A stretch of DNA of 64,000 bases from Curtobacterium sp. GC_Cur_3. GTDB taxonomy: Bacteria > Actinomycetota > Actinomycetes > Actinomycetales > Microbacteriaceae. Shown in pieces: positions 52,573-61,371 of this stretch. Each line of letters opens with the position of its first letter. The first letter of the stretch is position 1. The notes beneath the pieces are model-generated. The model made no database searches, was not told the origin of the DNA, and worked only from the letters and a program-made list of their open reading frames with translations. A program made the position numbers and the translations under genes. The stretch is from positions 85,307 to 149,306 of the forward strand of contig NZ_JALNUI010000006.1 in NCBI RefSeq assembly GCF_026544205.1, in the 5' to 3' direction.

Positions 52573-55500
52573 TTCGCCCGTGACAGCGCCACGTTCAAGC
52601 GGTTCGGCATCAGGAGGAAATCGAGTCCACGGGGGATGTCTGCCGCGGACGAGGCCGCGAGCGAGATGATCGACACGACGGCCTCGCGGCCCTGGAACAT
52701 GTCGACCGTCCCGACCTGGGTCCCTCGGAGCCCGGCACGGTCGAGCTCCTGCCGGATGACCGCTCCCTGCGCGTTGTAGGGCGCGACGACGATGACGTCC
52801 TCGTCCGTCAGTGTCCGCACGGTGTCGCCGTCGGTCCAGGTGCGCCCGACGACGTCCTGCACGAGAGCGAGGACCCGCTCGGCTTCCTCGAGCGAGGACG
52901 TGGTGTTGCCCGCGTGCACGACGGGCTCCGGGTGCACGCCGGCCTCGATGCCCTCCAGGTGCCGCCCCGTCACCATCGACGTCAGCTGGCCGTCGTAGGA
53001 CAGTCCCGACACCGCCGAGGTCAGCGCCGGCTCCATCCGCCGGGTCCGCGCGAGGAAGTACCCGAACTCAGGCGGCAACACCTGCTCGCCGTCCGCCAGC
53101 CACCCGAGCGCCGACTGGTCGACCGGCTCGGGGTGGGACCCCTGCGACACCTGCGGCAACTGCTGCGGGTCCCCGAGCAGCAGCAGGCGGGTCGCTGCGA
53201 TCGAGGACGCGATCGTCGGCGCCAGGGAGAACTGCCCGGCCTCGTCGACCACGAGCAGGTCGAGGGAACGCCGCGCGATGGTCGTCTCGTTCGCGAACGT
53301 CCACGCTGTGCCGCCGACGACTCCCCCGGTGCCCGATTCCTCGCACGACGACAGGAACGCAGCCACCGCGGCGTTGTTCTTCACCGGGGTCCACCGCGCT
53401 GCGTCGAGCTCGTCCTCGGACGCCCCGGCCTTCGGCACCTTCACGACCCGCTCGGGAGCGACCCCCGCGGCGATGACGGCGTCGAGGAAGTTCTCGCTCG
53501 TCGCGTGGGACTGCCCGACGACCCCGACGCGCCAGCCGTGCTCGCGGACGAGCCGCGCGACGACGTTCGACCCGACGTACGTCTTGCCGGTGCCGGGAGG
53601 CCCCTGGATCGCCAGGTACGAGTGGTCGAGCCCGAGCAGGGTGCTGACGACCGCACCGACGGTGTCGTCGCCGGCCACGGGAGCCAACGCTCCCCGCGGC
53701 GGAACCCGACGCAGGAGGTCGAGGGCCGGGTCCGGCAGCATCTCCGGGAGCGCGTCGAGCACGAGCGCACCCCACTCCGCGATGGCCTCGGGCTGGGGTT
53801 TCGCGCGCGGCGGGGCCGACGGCGCGAGGGCGACCGGGTACTCGTGGTGGGGCTCGCCGCCGACCGGCAGCCGCTCGAGCAGCAGGACCTCGGTGTGCTC
53901 GCCGTCGTCCCGCACGTCGAGGATCACCGCTCGGTCCGACGCGCCCTTCGACCCCGGACCGGGCGAGCCGACCGATGGCGGAGTCGGGGTGTCGTAGACG
54001 AGGTGGGGCGAGCCTCCCGGCCGGAGCCGACTGCCGGGCGCGTGCGTCCCCGACAACCGGAGTTCTCGTGACTGCGACCGGGCGCGCGGCATCGTGGCCC
54101 AGTCGCGCTCGACGGACGCGCGCTCGACGACCAGGACGTCGCGGGTGTCGGCCCACTCGTCGACCGGGTTGCGGAGGCGGTCGAAGTGGTCCTGCCAGAA
54201 GGTCTTGGCCTCGCGACGGTGGTAGTCGATCGCGGCTGCGGCGAGTGCCAGAGCGGTCTCGTCGGGGGTGCGGTCGAGCGCGTCCACGTGCTCGAGGTGC
54301 TCGCTCAGGGCCACGTACACGGGGTTCGGCTCGCGCTCGACGGGCACCGGCGGCAGGTCGAGTTCGAGCGGTGCGTCCGTCGTGGCCGGCTTCAGCGACA
54401 GCAGCCAGTCGCGCAGGCGGAGCGTCGAGCGGCAGTCGTAGGCGTTGTAGTCCGCGACCTGGTCGAGCATCCGCTGCCCCGCGACCCTGTCGCCGGTGCG
54501 GAGCTCCCCGATCGCATCGACGTAGGCGGTGATGCTGTCCGCCGCGTTCGTGACGTCGCTCTCGCGCAGGTCGTCGCCCATGTAGAGCGACTCGAGCTTC
54601 TTGATCGAGTAGCTGCGGCTGCCGACGACCAGGGCCTTGCGGACGATCGGGTACAGGTCGACGAGGACCCCCGCGCGGAGGAGGTCGTCCACCGCTTCCT
54701 CGCCCACACCGTGCCGGGCGGCGAGTGAGAGCAGGTGCGTCCGCTCGTACGAGGCGTAGTGGTAGACGTGCATCCCGGGGTGCTGCTCGCGGCGCTGCTG
54801 CACGTACGCGAGGAAGTCCACGAGCGCCTGGCGTTCGTCGCGGATGGTGTGCGCCCAGAACGCCGTGAACTCCGCGCGGTCGTCGACCAGGCCGAAGAGG
54901 TAGTCGAGGCCCCAGTGGACGCCGTCCTCGGTGTGCAGCGGGTCGCCCTCGAAGTCGAAGAAGACGTCGCCGGCGTCCGGTGCCGGGATGGCGTCGAGGG
55001 CGGTCGGGTCGAGGATTTCGAAGGCCGGCTTTCTCGTGCCCGCTTGTGTTCCGTCTTCCGTGGCGCGTCGTTCCGTCTCGGTTCGTTCCGTCTCGATCTG
55101 GAGGCTCGCCTGACGGACCAGGCGATCTCGCGTCGTGCTCGACATGCCGGGCACCGGGGCGGTGCGGACCGCCAGGTCGTCGATCGTCCGCACCCCCTGC
55201 CGGATCAGCTTGGTCCGCTGGTCGAGGCGCATGCCGGCGACGAGGACCAGGTCGCGGTGCTGCGCGACCTGCTGTTGGCACGCTCCGCAGCGGCCGCAGC
55301 TGCTGTACCTCGGGTCGCCCCACTGCAGTGCTTCGTCGGTGCCGAGTCGTTCGTCGATCACGCGCTGGAGTTCGGCGCGCTGCGTGCGGTACACCGGCGC
55401 GATGTCGGCCAGGTCGTGCGTGGTCGTCGTGCGGTCGCCGAGGACCAGGTGGACCTGCTGCCCCGTCGGGATGCCGTGCGCCTGCATCTGCTCGGCGTAG

Positions 55501-55958
55501 GCGGCGAGCTGCAGGAGTGCGCTGATCTTGGCGTGGCGGGCGAGCTTGGTGTCGTAGACCTCGTACTCCCCCGCAGCGTTGCGGATGATGAAGTCGGCGA
55601 AGCCGATGAACCCGGCGGTGCGTTCGGTCGGGGGTGCGTGGAAGGTCGGTTGGAAGAGGACGTCGGCGCCGTCGTGCATGGCATTCCGTGCGGCTTCCGC
55701 TGCTTCGGCGTACTGCGGCGGTGCCGGGCGGTCGAACTCGACGACGTCGTGGGTCTGCTTCAGGATCTGCAGGTAGTCGAACTCGTGCTGGTCACCGAGC
55801 TTCGCCGTGCGGTCGAGCATGTCGTCGTGCTCGTCCGGCAGGGGTTCGGCGCGCCCGAGCTTGGCGTCGAGGCGGCGGAGGAACGCCCACTCGCAGGTCG
55901 TCCACGTGGTGAGGTCGCTCGGGCTGAGGAGCGGCCGGCCCTCGGTGGTGATCTGCAT
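52461..55958 (-). CDS. TM0106-family RecB-like nuclease / superfamily 1 helicase
   Basis: A 1165-residue fusion. The N-terminal part starts LLSPSDLTTWTTCEWAFLRRLDAKLGR (Cys) and carries RecB-type nuclease motifs, with a Cys cluster in YSSCGRCGACQQQVAQHRDLV that resembles the AddB-like iron-sulfur site. A middle RNase H-like segment (VFFDFEGDPLH, FLAYVQQRREQ) is typical of TM0106 proteins. The helicase half has IQGPPGTGKTYVGSNVV (about residue 790), LLVVDEAGQFSL, LLLGDPQQLPQVSQG and VGTVDMFQGREAVVS. Predicted DNA-end processing or defence role. Borders the less GC-rich strip. Confidence 0.9.
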   Translation of the reverse strand: MQITTEGRPLLSPSDLTTWTTCEWAFLRRLDAKLGRAEPLPDEHDDMLDRTAKLGDQHEFDYLQILKQTHDVVEFDRPAPPQYAEAAEAARNAMHDGADVLFQPTFHAPPTERTAGFIGFADFIIRNAAGEYEVYDTKLARHAKISALLQLAAYAEQMQAHGIPTGQQVHLVLGDRTTTTHDLADIAPVYRTQRAELQRVIDERLGTDEALQWGDPRYSSCGRCGACQQQVAQHRDLVLVAGMRLDQRTKLIRQGVRTIDDLAVRTAPVPGMSSTTRDRLVRQASLQIETERTETERRATEDGTQAGTRKPAFEILDPTALDAIPAPDAGDVFFDFEGDPLHTEDGVHWGLDYLFGLVDDRAEFTAFWAHTIRDERQALVDFLAYVQQRREQHPGMHVYHYASYERTHLLSLAARHGVGEEAVDDLLRAGVLVDLYPIVRKALVVGSRSYSIKKLESLYMGDDLRESDVTNAADSITAYVDAIGELRTGDRVAGQRMLDQVADYNAYDCRSTLRLRDWLLSLKPATTDAPLELDLPPVPVEREPNPVYVALSEHLEHVDALDRTPDETALALAAAAIDYHRREAKTFWQDHFDRLRNPVDEWADTRDVLVVERASVERDWATMPRARSQSRELRLSGTHAPGSRLRPGGSPHLVYDTPTPPSVGSPGPGSKGASDRAVILDVRDDGEHTEVLLLERLPVGGEPHHEYPVALAPSAPPRAKPQPEAIAEWGALVLDALPEMLPDPALDLLRRVPPRGALAPVAGDDTVGAVVSTLLGLDHSYLAIQGPPGTGKTYVGSNVVARLVREHGWRVGVVGQSHATSENFLDAVIAAGVAPERVVKVPKAGASEDELDAARWTPVKNNAAVAAFLSSCEESGTGGVVGGTAWTFANETTIARRSLDLLVVDEAGQFSLAPTIASSIAATRLLLLGDPQQLPQVSQGSHPEPVDQSALGWLADGEQVLPPEFGYFLARTRRMEPALTSAVSGLSYDGQLTSMVTGRHLEGIEAGVHPEPVVHAGNTTSSLEEAERVLALVQDVVGRTWTDGDTVRTLTDEDVIVVAPYNAQGAVIRQELDRAGLRGTQVGTVDMFQGREAVVSIISLAASSAADIPRGLDFLLMPNRLNVALSRAKWAAYVVYSPALTTALPPSIPGLSLLSRFIELVEPRA

Positions 55959-56027
55959 GGCGGTCAGCCCCTCTCTGTTGCGCTCTCACATTACGGGCGC
56001 GCGCCGACAAGCAGGTTGAAGTGCTAG

Positions 56028-56858
56028 CGTCCCTCAGCTCCGAGAGAACCATCGGACGGACAGTGCGATCGTTACGACATCCTCCCCGTCTATCAACAAC
56101 TACCGAAAGGCAGTAGCATCAGCGAGCTCCAAGTTGAGATCGATTCCGGCCACCGCGCTTTCGGCACCCCGCAGGATTGGTCCCAGGCGCAGCGTGGGAT
56201 CGGAGGAGAATACCTCGTTGCCGACATTCTTCGCGCACAAGTCTCGAGAGCTCCAGGCGGTTCCTGCCTCTTCGTCGGACTAGACCTAGGCGCTCCGGGT
56301 GAAATTTACCCGCATGTTACTCCAGATCCTCGATGGCCACTTGAAGGTCACGGTGGCGACATCGACGCCGCCCTCTTCATTCGTGAGTTCCAAGAGCCTT
56401 CGGAGAGATATGGCTCGAGCCGTCGAGGCTTGCAGCAAGACCATCTTGTGCTGATCGACTCCAAGCAGTACACAAAGGGCTGGGATCGAACGCACCACTT
56501 CGAACGAGCGGCTGACACCGTCCGGTGGTTGCGGCACACTTTCGGTCACCCACGGCTCCTTGGGGGAGGCAACGATTCCGGCAGCTTGCGAATTTCGTAT
56601 CATTTTGCGCACACCGGCCCGTGGGTACCAGAGGTTTGGCTCCGGCGCGTCGATGATCCGATTCAGCGGGACGTTTCCCCAGATTTCGAGTGGTGGAACT
56701 CGTGCGACGACCTCATTTTCGAGTCGCCTGTGGAGGTACTCCTCGGGCAACTAGCTCTCCTCCTGACGTTCGCAAATCCGAACTATCGATGCGTCGTCCC
56801 TGATGCCCTGTGGAAACTCCTGCGGCAGGAATCGCGTAGGCCATACGTCGGGAACTGA
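56028..56858 (+). CDS. nuclease-like ORF without a normal start codon (possibly 5'-truncated)
   Basis: The frame is open for 276 codons from the TAG at 56025 to the stop, yet the first ATG/GTG/TTG codon in frame is a TTG at 56430. The translation is coherent: RYDILPVYQQLPKGSSISELQ, FGTPQDWSQAQRGIGGEYLVADILRA, GGDIDAALFIREF and HLVLIDSKQYTKGW. The last two blocks resemble the D...(D/E)xK core of PD-(D/E)XK nucleases, here D-S-K. GC content and codon use are lower than in neighbours, suggesting acquired DNA. It may be truncated, or start at an unusual codon. Confidence 0.45.
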   Translation, partial: RPSAPREPSDGQCDRYDILPVYQQLPKGSSISELQVEIDSGHRAFGTPQDWSQAQRGIGGEYLVADILRAQVSRAPGGSCLFVGLDLGAPGEIYPHVTPDPRWPLEGHGGDIDAALFIREFQEPSERYGSSRRGLQQDHLVLIDSKQYTKGWDRTHHFERAADTVRWLRHTFGHPRLLGGGNDSGSLRISYHFAHTGPWVPEVWLRRVDDPIQRDVSPDFEWWNSCDDLIFESPVEVLLGQLALLLTFANPNYRCVVPDALWKLLRQESRRPYVGN

Positions 56859-56927
56859 ACTTGACGAACCGCGGTGTCATCATCGACGCGCACGTACTGA
56901 CAAAGCCACCGGCCAGGAGCGCCGAAG

Positions 56928-57190
56928 GTGAATGGCGCGAACCGAGACCCGTCGCGGGGGACGTGCGTCTCCGGCTCCTGGACTCCGTCTGACCGACACA
57001 TCGGCGTCACCCGCCTGGAGATCGATCTCGCCGAGCAGCCTGAGCTGGCGAGCCGCTTCAACGTCCGGCAGACCCCTATGGTCCTGCTCGTCGACGTCCT
57101 TGGACCATTCGTACTCGCTCCGGAGGCCCATCCCGGCTACCGAACTCACCGCATGCCTTACCACGATCCTGATCATGGGCATCATTGATG
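56928..57190 (+). pseudogene. decayed thioredoxin-like gene
   Basis: In one frame VTRLEIDLAEQPELASRFNVRQTPMVLLVD is a clear thioredoxin-fold segment (the cis-Pro block, VRQTP). The sequence after it leaves that frame: the expected terminal helix appears in another frame (TELTACLTTILI). The N-terminal CxxC region is missing. I read this as a remnant with at least one frameshift. Confidence 0.5.
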
Positions 57191-57201
57191 GAGAGGTTCC
57201 G

Positions 57202-57585
57202 ATGACCTCCACGACCGACACCACGCGCAGTTTGAAAACACGCTTCATCGCCGCCATCACACCCGTCTTCCTCGCTGCGACGAGCGTCATGACGCTGATC
57301 CCCGGGCCCGAGCCCGAGGGCGGAAAGAACGAGCTGCTGCGGAAGAGCGCCAATCTGCCCACCGACCACGCCCCTAGCCACCGATCAGTGGCGGTTGAAC
57401 TCGGCTTTCTCGACGCGGGTCAAAGGCATACAGAGGTTACCGGCGACAAACTCATCCTCACGCCGTCAGCCCTGTTCTTCCAGGCGCATGCGGTGAACCG
57501 GGTCCGCATTGGCTTCGGCATGGCCCTCGACGAAATCGCTGTGCTCCGCGATGTCCCCCGCGCCCGTCGCGAGCGCTTGAGGTAG
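57202..57585 (+). CDS. hypothetical protein, one N-terminal hydrophobic segment
   Basis: A 127-residue ORF (MTSTTDTTRSLKTRFIAAITPVFLAATSV, then KNELLRKSANLPTDHAPSHRSVAVELGF and an ending with RDVPRARRERLR). GGAGAGG precedes the ATG by five bases. The first 50 residues and the rest look unlike each other, so it could be chimeric. Not recognised; it lies in the rearranged strip after the thioredoxin remnant. Confidence 0.4.
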   Translation: MTSTTDTTRSLKTRFIAAITPVFLAATSVMTLIPGPEPEGGKNELLRKSANLPTDHAPSHRSVAVELGFLDAGQRHTEVTGDKLILTPSALFFQAHAVNRVRIGFGMALDEIAVLRDVPRARRERLR

Positions 57586-57620
57586 AACTGCACAGCGGGA
57601 TGCGTGCCCGCTTCGTAATC

Positions 57621-57669
57621 TCTCGCGTCTCGCGTCTCGCGTCTCGCGTCTCGCGTCTCGCGTCTCGCG
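57621..57669. repeat. heptamer tandem repeat (TCTCGCG) x7
   Basis: Seven perfect TCTCGCG units in a row, followed by a broken eighth. It lies in the 185-bp spacer before the next gene. The heptamer contains TCTCGC, the core of the GTCTCGC motif repeated at 37.5 kb. Confidence 0.9.
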
Positions 57670-57770
57670 TCTCATCGCGGCGATCGACGAGGCGCGCGCA
57701 GAGCACTGAGCTGCGGCACCCTGCTACCAAGACCTGCGCCGACGATACAGTCGTCGTCGAAGTGGGAACG

Positions 57771-58289
57771 ATGAGCGACAGCATCAACACATGGGGCGGG
57801 AGCACGACCAAGGCGGAGGTGGCGCCGATGATCGCCGTCCGACGGCCTCGGTTCCCCGGGGTCGTCTTCACGGTCCTCGGCACCTTCTGCCTGCTGATCG
57901 GAGTACCGGGGATCATCGTGCAGCTGGTCTCGACACCGAGTGACGACAGTCCCGCGTACGGGATCTTCCTCGGTCTCGGAGCAGGGTCGCTGCTGCTCGG
58001 ACTGGTGCTCGCGGCCGGTCGCATCAACGTCTACGACCGGCACTACGACGTGAAGTCCGGCTTCGGCAGGTTCCGCCGTCGCGAGGTCGACGACATCCAC
58101 ACCCTCCGCTACGGAGTGCAGTCGAACGGTGGTCCGACCTTCATCAGCCTGACCGCCTGGAACGCGCAGCGGAACAAGCAGTTCATGGTCTTCACGAACC
58201 ACCGCGGGTACGGGGATTTCACCGCGTGGATCGCCGAGCGCCGCCCCGAGCAGTGGGCAGAGTGCGAGCGGTTGGGGCTGCCCAGGTAG
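57771..58289 (+). CDS. two-pass membrane protein with PH-like domain
   Basis: A 172-residue protein: two hydrophobic segments (FPGVVFTVLGTFCLLIGVPGIIV and YGIFLGLGAGSLLLGLVLAAG) followed by a beta-rich tail (INVYDRHYDVKSGFGRFRRREVDDIHTLRYGVQ ... FISLTAWNAQRNKQFMVFTNHRGYGDFTAWIAERRP) resembling bacterial PH-like membrane domains. Function unknown. Start at ATG 57771; the ribosome-binding site is weak (GTGGGA). Confidence 0.7.
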   Translation: MSDSINTWGGSTTKAEVAPMIAVRRPRFPGVVFTVLGTFCLLIGVPGIIVQLVSTPSDDSPAYGIFLGLGAGSLLLGLVLAAGRINVYDRHYDVKSGFGRFRRREVDDIHTLRYGVQSNGGPTFISLTAWNAQRNKQFMVFTNHRGYGDFTAWIAERRPEQWAECERLGLPR

Positions 58290-58411
58290 CCCTATGGTCG
58301 GACGCACCCCAGGCGGACAAGGGGTCGGCGGCTGACGACATCGAGCTGCTCCTCGCCCGCCCGCCTTACTGATATGCTGCCGTTCGTACCATCTCGGGGG
58401 AGGGTGATGAC

Positions 58412-58693
58412 ATGGCGCAACTCGTGTTCGACAAGGGGGCAGTCGGGCAGATCGCGGACCAGGTCAGCGGCAGTGGAGACGACCTGTCGGCCCTGACGCT
58501 GAGCGCTCGAGCCGGAGGGGCCGACACCGGCAGCCCAGCGGTGACGGCCGCGCTCGAGAACGCGGTCCGGATCCAGTCGGCGATGCTGCAGTCGGTCGCG
58601 GCCTCCGCCGCCGCTCTCGCATCCGGCGTCCGAGCGACCGTGACGAGCTTCACCCAGGCAGACGACGAACTCGCCAAGAAGGCACACGGATGA
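58412..58693 (+). CDS. small helical WXG100-like partner protein
   Basis: A 93-residue all-helical protein (MAQLVFDKGAVGQIADQVSGSGDDLSAL ... GSPAVTAALENAVRIQSAMLQSVAASAAALASGVRATVTSFTQADDELAKKAHG). Size and two-helix layout recall WXG100/ESAT-6-like or Lap-type partner proteins, though the WXG turn is absent. GGGGGAGGG precedes the ATG and a TATGCT box lies at 58373-58378. It overlaps the lipase gene by 4 bp (ATGA), so the products are likely made in equal amounts and may form a complex for export. Confidence 0.75.
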   Translation: MAQLVFDKGAVGQIADQVSGSGDDLSALTLSARAGGADTGSPAVTAALENAVRIQSAMLQSVAASAAALASGVRATVTSFTQADDELAKKAHG

Positions 58694-60375
58694 GCGTCGA
58701 CCCGATGGCCGGCGACGTGGACTCGATACGACGGCTCGCTCAGGTACTCGATCAACGGGCGATCTCCGTCGACAACGCCGGTGACTCGATCAGCACCGCC
58801 GCGTCGTCTGCCACCAGCAGCGTCTGGGAAGCCGCATCCCGGACGGCGTTCACCGCCAAGGCGCAGGAGGTGCGGGCCCAGGTCGGACGCGTGTCGAGTC
58901 GGATCGACACCGTCGCCTTCGCGCTGTCCGACTACGCTGCCAAGCTCGAGCAGATCCAGTCCGACGCCCGAACGATCAAGGCCGCCCAGCGGCGTAACGA
59001 CCAGGACATCGCATCGAGCACTCGCACGCTCGACCGTCTGAGCACCGCCGATGAAGACCAGTCCATGACCGAAGTCGTCACGGCGTCGGCGCTCGGTGTC
59101 GCCTACCAGACGACGAAGCTGGCCCTCGACCGGTCGTGGAATGACCTCGTCGCCCGCCGCCAGGCCGCCGATGCTGCCGTCATCGCGAAGCTCCAGGGCG
59201 ACGAGGCACTCGGCACACCCCCACCGTCTGCGTCCGCGGTCGACGGAATGAGCGATGCAGCGTTCCTCGCCTGGCTCGCGAGTCAGCCGGCGGACGCGCT
59301 CCCCCGGATCGGGCTCGACAAGGCCGTGACCGATCGACTGGGGCAGATCCGGGACCCGAAGGTCATCGCCGACTGGTGGAACTCCCTCGGTGGCCCGGAC
59401 GGCGAGGGCAGCGCCTCGACGCACAGTGACGCACAGCAGGCCTTGGTGGACGGTGTCCCGCTGCTGATCGGTAACCTCAACGGGGTCGCCTACTGGGCTC
59501 GCGACAAGGCGAACCGGGCAACGCTCAAGAACGAGCTGCGGAGAGCAGGAGGTGTTGATGCGGCCGCCTACAGCAACATCGAATCCGCTCTGAAGAAATA
59601 CGACGGCACGTCTCTGATCAGCTTGTATCCCGAGCACCCGCCCCTCGCCGCAGTCGCGATGGGTGACATGGACACAGCTGAGAACGTGACCTACGTGGTT
59701 CCGGGCATGAATTCAGATACCCGGAACATGACCGTCGTGGAGCGGGCGGCCTACAACCTGCGCACGAAGCAGGGTGACTGGTCGGACGACACGACCGCTG
59801 TCGTGGCTTGGATCAACTACGCGACCCCGACACCGACGACAGTGCTCCACGGAGATCTTGCTCGGGCGGGCTCGACCCGCCTTGCTGACGACCTCGCCGG
59901 GTTCAACGCGACCCGAGGCGACAGCAAGGGCACGCTCAACGTCGTCGCACATTCCTACGGCAGCACGATGTCGTCCCTCACACTGGCCGATCACGACCTC
60001 GGTGTCGATTCCTACGTAGTGGCAGGCTCAGCGGGTATCGAGCGCCGGATAGCCGATGCGGGTGACATCCACGCGGGCGTGGTCTATGCAGCGCAAGCGC
60101 CGCGAGTGCTGCCCTTCATCGGCGGCAAGGGGGATCAGTGGTCCTCGATCGGGCAGGCATTCAGCATGACTCGCACAGATCCAGCAGTCGCGTCCTTCGG
60201 CGCGACGTACCTCCCGACAGCAGGACAGCCCGGCGACCCGCAGATGCACGGCGTCACAACGCACGATCCACTCATCCATGGCCCGCACCATCCGGATGAC
60301 TACGGGTACTTTGACACGAACACCGAGTCCCTCGACAACATCGCCCGCGCCACGACGAAGAGCTTCCCGAATTGA
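58690..60375 (+). CDS. alpha/beta hydrolase (DUF1023) with WXG-like N-terminal domain; candidate T7SS lipase effector
   Basis: A 561-residue protein. Residues about 1-110 are helical with a WXG-like turn (SVWEAASRTAF) and coiled-coil character (VRAQVGRVSSRIDTVAFALSDYAAKLEQI). Residues about 110-300 are a helical linker. From about 320 an alpha/beta-hydrolase domain follows: TYVVPGMNSDTRNM, then VVAHSYGSTMSSL with Ser422 in the nucleophile elbow, and a C-terminal HDPLIHGPHHPDDYG that may hold the His. There is no classical signal peptide, which with the WXG-like end suggests ESX/type VII-type export. Three lipoprotein genes follow directly. Confidence 0.82.
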   Translation: MSVDPMAGDVDSIRRLAQVLDQRAISVDNAGDSISTAASSATSSVWEAASRTAFTAKAQEVRAQVGRVSSRIDTVAFALSDYAAKLEQIQSDARTIKAAQRRNDQDIASSTRTLDRLSTADEDQSMTEVVTASALGVAYQTTKLALDRSWNDLVARRQAADAAVIAKLQGDEALGTPPPSASAVDGMSDAAFLAWLASQPADALPRIGLDKAVTDRLGQIRDPKVIADWWNSLGGPDGEGSASTHSDAQQALVDGVPLLIGNLNGVAYWARDKANRATLKNELRRAGGVDAAAYSNIESALKKYDGTSLISLYPEHPPLAAVAMGDMDTAENVTYVVPGMNSDTRNMTVVERAAYNLRTKQGDWSDDTTAVVAWINYATPTPTTVLHGDLARAGSTRLADDLAGFNATRGDSKGTLNVVAHSYGSTMSSLTLADHDLGVDSYVVAGSAGIERRIADAGDIHAGVVYAAQAPRVLPFIGGKGDQWSSIGQAFSMTRTDPAVASFGATYLPTAGQPGDPQMHGVTTHDPLIHGPHHPDDYGYFDTNTESLDNIARATTKSFPN

Positions 60376-60884
60376 CGATCAAACGAAGAGCCCTCCTGAT
60401 GTCAGGAGCCGTGACACTCGCCGCAGCGCTGGCCCTGACCGGCTGCGCCGAGCCGCATGAAGATGGAGACGTGATGAACGCTGATGAGGCTCGCTCCGCG
60501 ATGCAGCAGTTCGTGCGGGACACGATGTCGGAAGCCGGCGGTGAATGGACCAGCGTAGGTGGTGCGCCGTCCCCAGACGCCTGTGGTCTGGACAACGGAG
60601 GCTCTGGCGTTTCGTTCTCCTGGAACCAGCGGGCCGCAGGCGTCGCGGACCCCGAATCGCTGGTTCGCCGGATCGAGAAGTACTGGGCTGCCAAAGGCCT
60701 CAAGAACGCAGAACGGCAGGGTCAGCGGGGAGATGGGCTGACCCTCTACACGGTGGTGGGAGAAGGTGAGCCCGTCCGTTCGATCTCGATCAACGCGAGC
60801 GAGCACCGGACCTCGATACAAGTGGAGTCCCTGTGCGGAACGGGAGAGGTCTCGGACTACGTCGATCGTGACAACGACGGGTAG
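60372..60884 (+). CDS. lipoprotein 1 of a tandem paralogous set
   Basis: A 170-residue lipoprotein. The TTG start overlaps the lipase stop (TTGA) and gives a proper signal peptide, TIKRRALLMSGAVTLAAALALTGC, with lipobox LTGC. Shared family features: MQQFVRDTMSEAGGEWTS, SPDACGLDNGGSGVSFSWNQ, a WxxKGL helix and a C-terminal SLCGTG. Two conserved Cys probably pair. It should be anchored outside the cytoplasmic membrane. Adjacent placement suggests immunity to or assistance of the lipase (inferred). Confidence 0.8.
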   Translation: MTIKRRALLMSGAVTLAAALALTGCAEPHEDGDVMNADEARSAMQQFVRDTMSEAGGEWTSVGGAPSPDACGLDNGGSGVSFSWNQRAAGVADPESLVRRIEKYWAAKGLKNAERQGQRGDGLTLYTVVGEGEPVRSISINASEHRTSIQVESLCGTGEVSDYVDRDNDG

Positions 60885-61371
60885 GGCCGGTACAGCGTCG
60901 TCGCTGCTCCTGGCGGTCGCACTCACCGTCAGTGCATGCACCTCGACGAACAGAGCGCCGACGGAGGACGCCGAGCACGCATCGAAGCAGATGCAGTCCC
61001 TCGTCCGAGACACGATGAACGCCGCTGGTGGGGAGTGGACGAGTGCGAGCCACGGCCCAGCGGGCGACGCGTGCACCACGCCTGACGGCAGCGAGGGCGT
61101 CTGGTTCTCATGGGACCAAGACGCCGATGGGCCGCGCGATCCGCAGGTGGTGATGCAGCGCGTCGACCGTGCCTGGCGCGACAAGGGACTGGCAACCAAG
61201 ATGCAGAGCATCGAGCGAGCGGACGGCAGGACCTTGCATCGGGTCGGTTCGGCTGGGCGCGATGTCGACCCGATCCAGTTCAACGCCACGACGGGCCGCA
61301 TGTCGATCAACGTGCAGTCGCTCTGCGGCACGGGCAACATCGACGACTTCACTGATGACAGTGGTAGCTAG
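60868..61371 (+). CDS. lipoprotein 2 of a tandem paralogous set
   Basis: A 167-residue paralogue. GTG start 17 bp inside the previous gene; signal peptide RAGTASSLLLAVALTVSAC (lipobox VSAC). Family blocks: KQMQSLVRDTMNAAGGEWTS, GPAGDACTTPDGSEGVWFSWDQ, AWRDKGLATKMQSIERADG and SLCGTGNIDDF. It is closer to copy 3 than to copy 1. The tight overlaps show it is in the same operon as the lipase. Confidence 0.8.
   Translation: MTTTGRAGTASSLLLAVALTVSACTSTNRAPTEDAEHASKQMQSLVRDTMNAAGGEWTSASHGPAGDACTTPDGSEGVWFSWDQDADGPRDPQVVMQRVDRAWRDKGLATKMQSIERADGRTLHRVGSAGRDVDPIQFNATTGRMSINVQSLCGTGNIDDFTDDSGS

Noticed and set aside
56286..56750. A 154-codon minus-strand frame in the low-GC strip
   Set aside because: The plus-strand frame is longer, has nuclease-like motifs and better composition; the minus frame shows no domain or ribosome-binding site.
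57600..57770. An N-terminal extension of the 57771 gene reading through the heptamer repeats (SRVSRLASRVSRLA...)
   Set aside because: The extension is an artefact of the TCTCGCG repeat; the ATG at 57771 gives a normal membrane protein.
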